A stretch of DNA of 64,000 bases, from assembly GCF_951230135.1 (NCBI RefSeq), contig NZ_CATNVC010000002.1, positions 124,001 to 188,000 on the forward strand. The letters run 5' to 3'. Each line of letters begins with the position of its first letter. Within the stretch, counting starts at the first letter, position 1. This DNA is from Butyricicoccus sp. Marseille-Q5471. Its GTDB lineage: Bacteria > Bacillota > Clostridia > Oscillospirales > Butyricicoccaceae. The notes beneath the pieces were generated by a model that saw only the letters and a list, made by a program, of their open reading frames with translations, ran no database searches and had not been told where the DNA came from. Of this stretch, positions 61,236 to 64,000 are shown piece after piece. The position numbers and the translations under genes were made by a program.

Positions 61236-61961
61236 GTGCAGAATGTTCTTACCCGTGAATACGAGGTCAATTACAGTCACATTGACAACCGCGGTATTGC
61301 CCGCCCATCCTTCTTGTTTGACATCATGCAAGACGCGGCCACTGTGCACGCAGAGGAGCTCCACCTGAGCCGCGAACAACTCAGCGTCCTCTGGGTGCTC
61401 TCGCGCATGAAAGTCGAACTGACGCGCCCTCTGCAGCCGTATGAACGCATTCAGTGTGAAACATGGTGTCCCGGCATCCGAGGAGCAAGCTGGTATCGCA
61501 GCTTTGCCTTTTACGCGGGTGACAAGCAGGTGGGCGAAGCACAATCCATGTGGGTCACGCTCGAACCCGAAACACATCGCATCCTGCGTCCGAATGCATT
61601 CGCCGCCTCCGAAGCCTATTTGCACACCGCACGCGGCGAAATGTTTGCTCCCCTGCCCAAGCTCACGTGCGACAGCGTGCGTCTGCACCACGTGCACAAC
61701 GTCAGCTATTCCGATTTGGATGTTAACAATCATGTCAACAACGTAAAGGTGGTCGATTTGATTTCCGATGCGCTTGATTTGCAGAAGCAACCGGGTTTTG
61801 TCTCTTCCATACAGGTCAACTATACGGCCGAAACCCAGTTCGGCGAGCAGCTCGCTCTGTCCTGCGGCACGGTCGACAGCGCACGCTATGTCTGCGGTCA
61901 AACGGAGGGCAAAACACACTTCGAGGCCATCGTTACATTGTCCCCAATCAAGGAGGTCTGA
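61236..61961 (+). CDS. Acyl-ACP thioesterase
   Basis: 241 residues, two hotdog domains (FatA type): YEVNYSHIDNRGIARPSFLF, WVLSRMKVELTRP, RSFAFYAGDKQVGEAQSMWV, then YSDLDVNNHVNNVKVVD (D/N/H catalytic site) and YTAETQFGEQLALS. Releases fatty acids from ACP. It starts at GTG 61236, 7 nt after AAGGGGG. Same strand as the GHL10 gene and the MNT/HEPN pair, with short gaps, so one operon is likely. Confidence 0.92.
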   Translation: MQNVLTREYEVNYSHIDNRGIARPSFLFDIMQDAATVHAEELHLSREQLSVLWVLSRMKVELTRPLQPYERIQCETWCPGIRGASWYRSFAFYAGDKQVGEAQSMWVTLEPETHRILRPNAFAASEAYLHTARGEMFAPLPKLTCDSVRLHHVHNVSYSDLDVNNHVNNVKVVDLISDALDLQKQPGFVSSIQVNYTAETQFGEQLALSCGTVDSARYVCGQTEGKTHFEAIVTLSPIKEV

Positions 61962-61964
61962 ATC

Positions 61965-62273
61965 ATGGATGAAGTCAGCCGGGTTTTGGGTGATATTCTC
62001 GGTGTTTGCATGCCGGAAAAGGTCATCCTGTTTGCCGAAAAGAGGACGATGTCCACCCGCAAGCTGAAGTCTCTCAGCCTGTGCGTCATCGTGGGCGAAA
62101 ATGAGAATCCGCGCGCACTGCGCACCCGGATGCATTTAGCCGTCTCGGTTGATGTGCCGGTAACGCTCTGCGTCTACACCGCCGAGCAATGGGAGGAGCT
62201 GCTTGAAGACGAATCCTCCTATGCCGCATGGATTGCGCGGAAAGGGCAGGTGTTATATGGGCCGAAAACGTAA
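61965..62273 (+). CDS. Degenerate minimal nucleotidyltransferase (MNT-like)
   Basis: 102 residues. KVILFAEKRTMSTRKLKSLSLCVIV sits where MNT proteins have GS-x10-DxD (split: VILFAEKRTMS, then SLSLCVIVGE): GS is replaced by AE and the catalytic Asp pair by S/L. The fold is inferred from this strand pattern and from the HEPN partner that overlaps it by 17 nt. Such pairs are antitoxin (MNT) and toxin (HEPN) in known systems. SD AAGGAGG. If correct, AMPylation activity is lost. Confidence 0.65.
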   Translation: MDEVSRVLGDILGVCMPEKVILFAEKRTMSTRKLKSLSLCVIVGENENPRALRTRMHLAVSVDVPVTLCVYTAEQWEELLEDESSYAAWIARKGQVLYGPKT

Positions 62274-62694
62274 AGGGGCATCCGACAGCCAGTTTTACTA
62301 CAAATGGCTAGACAAGGCGCTGTGCGATTTGCAGTGCGCCCGCATTCTCCACACCTACGGCGGGGATATGTACAACATTGCCTTTCACTGCCAACAGGGC
62401 ATTGAAAAGGCGCTCAAGGGGTATCTGCTTTTTCGCACCGGTCGGCATTTTGACGGACACAACCTGACCTATCTGTGCCGGCAGGCCATTCACCTTGACG
62501 CCGCCTTCAACGAATACCTCGACGAAAGTGCGGCGCTCAACGACCTGTATATTGAAACGCGATACCCGACCGACCTACCGTTCGAGATTGACGAGCTTGA
62601 GATTCGGCGCTACCTCGAGATGGCCGAAATCATGTTTGCCGCCATCCGCAAAGAGCTGTACGCAGCCGGCCGCCCGCATCAAATTTCCGAATAG
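62257..62694 (+). CDS. HEPN-domain protein
   Basis: 145 residues, all-helical: YYKWLDKALCDLQCARILHT, YNIAFHCQQGIEKALKGYLL, GHNLTYLCRQA, and the ETRYPTDLPFE segment typical of pfam05168 HEPN proteins. The RX4-6H nuclease motif of toxic HEPNs is not evident; RYP is present. ATG 62257 lies inside the MNT-like gene, so translation is coupled. Could be an inactive or regulatory pair rather than a toxin-antitoxin. Confidence 0.8.
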   Translation: MGRKRKGASDSQFYYKWLDKALCDLQCARILHTYGGDMYNIAFHCQQGIEKALKGYLLFRTGRHFDGHNLTYLCRQAIHLDAAFNEYLDESAALNDLYIETRYPTDLPFEIDELEIRRYLEMAEIMFAAIRKELYAAGRPHQISE

Positions 62695-62696
62695 AA

Positions 62697-62724
62697 AAAG
62701 CGCCATGCAGAAGCATGGCGCTTT
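62697..62724. terminator. Terminator between HEPN and glycosyltransferase genes
   Basis: AAAGCGCCATGC / GCATGGCGCTTT hairpin, convergent genes on each side. Confidence 0.8.
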
Positions 62725-62727
62725 ATA

Positions 62728-63999
62728 TTATTCCTCGCGGTGTTTGAGCGGAACGCCGTGCTGAATCGGCTTCCACTCTACTTTTTGCATCAGTGCAACA
62801 ATCGAAATCGGCACATAGGTCAGCATAAAGAACGGGAAGGTAAACACGCTGAGCAGTTTTTTATGTACCGGCCCGTCAATCTTTTTCCATTCGCAGAGCA
62901 TACTGATTGCTCCGAAGCAGAATAAACTGCACCACAGTCCCATCACGGTCATTACCGTGATGTGCATCAGCAGACGCAGCACACGATACATCACATAAAT
63001 CGGCTGCGTAAAGCAGGTTACGCCGACTACCAAGCCGACCAAGATTGCCGTCACGGTAATCAGATTGCAGGGGGCGACCGTCATCAGCATATCGTAGCAG
63101 GAGAAACCCCTTCTGCCGCCGCGCAGCGTGCCCCGCAGCAGTGAACCCATATATTTTGCATCCACTTGATAAAAGCCCTTGCTCCAGCGCATGCGCTGAT
63201 CCCAGGACTGCTTGAAACGCGTCGGCTGTTCGTCGTAGACCACCGCTGTGCCGCAGTAACCGATCTTGCGTCCCTCCACTGCGCAGGACACGGAAAACTC
63301 AATATCCTCCGTCAGCAGATGGTAGGGCCAACCGTTTTTCTCCCGCAGCACGTCGCCGGAAATCAAAAAGCCTGTCCCTGAAACAGCACAGTTGATGCCA
63401 AGCTGTGCACGCGGCTGGTTTAAAAACCGACCCTCACGCACAAACCACAGCGAATATCCCGCCGTAATCCAGTTGTCACAAAAATTCTTGGAGTTACGGT
63501 AGCAGGTAATCGCCGCGTAGTCACTTCCATCGAACATTTTGTTCATCTCGGTAACGAAATCTTGGTCGACGATATTATCTGCATCGAATACGAAGAAGCC
63601 ATCGTAGGTGTCGCGTCCGTGGTTCTGAAAGATGCGCTGAATCAGGAAATCCATTGCATAGCCCTTGCCTACCTGCGTCTTGTTGAACCGTTCATATACA
63701 AAAGCGCCGGCAGCGCGCGCCACCGTGGCGGTATCATCGGTGCAGTTATCCGCGATCACGAAAATATCAACCAGTTCCTCGGGATATCTCTGCTTTTTCA
63801 AGCTTACGATCAGTCCCTCAATTACATTTTGCTCATTGCGCGCCGCAATCATCACGGCGTAGCGATGCGGCGGCGCATCCTCACGTCCCTTACGCCCCCT
63901 GCCAAGCAGTCCGACTGCCAAATAGACCATTTGGTATGCATACGCGGCAGTAAAAAACACAAACAGTACAAACTGCAGGCTCTCCAAAAACCGTATCAT
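62728..63999 (-). CDS. Membrane glycosyltransferase, family 2
   Basis: 423 residues. One N-terminal helix, then the GT-A domain: VMIAARNEQNVIEGLI, FVFDADNIVDQDFVTE (DxD), TEDIEFSVSCAVEGRKIGY (catalytic Glu-Asp), QRMRWSKGFYQ (QxxRW). Three to four C-terminal helices follow. Similar to processive synthases of beta-linked polysaccharides, but could be a lipid glycosyltransferase. The ATG sits at the window edge, so its SD and operon are not visible. Confidence 0.9.
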   Translation of the reverse strand: MIRFLESLQFVLFVFFTAAYAYQMVYLAVGLLGRGRKGREDAPPHRYAVMIAARNEQNVIEGLIVSLKKQRYPEELVDIFVIADNCTDDTATVARAAGAFVYERFNKTQVGKGYAMDFLIQRIFQNHGRDTYDGFFVFDADNIVDQDFVTEMNKMFDGSDYAAITCYRNSKNFCDNWITAGYSLWFVREGRFLNQPRAQLGINCAVSGTGFLISGDVLREKNGWPYHLLTEDIEFSVSCAVEGRKIGYCGTAVVYDEQPTRFKQSWDQRMRWSKGFYQVDAKYMGSLLRGTLRGGRRGFSCYDMLMTVAPCNLITVTAILVGLVVGVTCFTQPIYVMYRVLRLLMHITVMTVMGLWCSLFCFGAISMLCEWKKIDGPVHKKLLSVFTFPFFMLTYVPISIVALMQKVEWKPIQHGVPLKHREE

Positions 64000-64000
64000 G

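Overview
The window is a stretch of chromosome from a Gram-positive, anaerobic Clostridia-type bacterium, most likely an Oscillospiraceae/Butyricicoccaceae relative; that placement is an inference. The evidence is the dgt-dnaG-rpoD(sigA) macromolecular-synthesis operon, AddAB instead of RecBCD, pyruvate:ferredoxin oxidoreductase, an AgrBDCA peptide quorum-sensing locus, LuxS, an infC gene starting with AUU, strong SD sequences, and sigma-A promoters close to TTGACA-17-TATAAT. Base composition is moderately GC-rich. No prophage, insertion sequence or CRISPR array was found.

Layout. 1-3902: a minus-strand FbpABC-type ABC importer (lipoprotein, two-domain permease, ATPase running off the left edge), divergent from 4165-6351, a LacI-type regulator fused to a solute-binding domain. 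6489-9448: agrA-agrC and, behind their own terminator and promoter, agrB-agrD; the AgrD-like peptide has no cysteine. 9594-14154: Na/Pi cotransporter with PhoU domain, a class I glutamine amidotransferase-like hydrolase, and a lipoprotein joining a binding-protein domain to a 5'-nucleotidase C-terminal-like domain. 14193-18216: rpoD, dnaG, dgt. 18441-27081: yigZ, hflX, rpmE, luxS, plsC, a MATE pump, a HAD phosphatase, a ClC channel and guaB. 27082-34009: addA and addB. 34147-34542: tRNA-Asp, tRNA-Phe and tRNA-Gly, with a duplicated 3' end of tRNA-Phe between the last two.

34673-35955 is an AbrB-acyltransferase operon. 36057-41659 is a tightly overlapped minus-strand type IV pilus/secretion-like operon (PilC-like, four small membrane proteins, PilT, a SARP/BTAD regulator with a degenerate GGDEF-like domain), with a small unknown gene downstream. 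It has no PilB, major pilin or prepilin peptidase in view. 41946-50746: transglutaminase lipoprotein, tcdA, the large pyruvate:ferredoxin oxidoreductase, yifB/comM, and an SLH-VanY peptidase.

50911-53150: a 30-codon ORF with its own promoter and terminator, a roughly 200-nt structured RNA candidate with 6S-like architecture, a DUF1292 protein, and the infC-rpmI-rplT operon with a leader attenuator. 53279-57926: PRTase-like protein, small membrane protein, trmB, malQ and a HAD-LUD fusion. 58066-64000: XRE membrane regulator, a second identical tRNA-Gly, pyridoxal kinase, GHL10-type hydrolase, acyl-ACP thioesterase, an MNT/HEPN pair whose nucleotidyltransferase has lost its active-site motif, and a membrane glycosyltransferase.

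Themes: two signalling chemistries (LuxS and Agr), several domain fusions (LacI-SBP, SBP-5'NT-C, SARP-GGDEF-like, HAD-LUD), and several non-AUG starts (TTG, GTG, ATT) supported by well-placed SD sequences.
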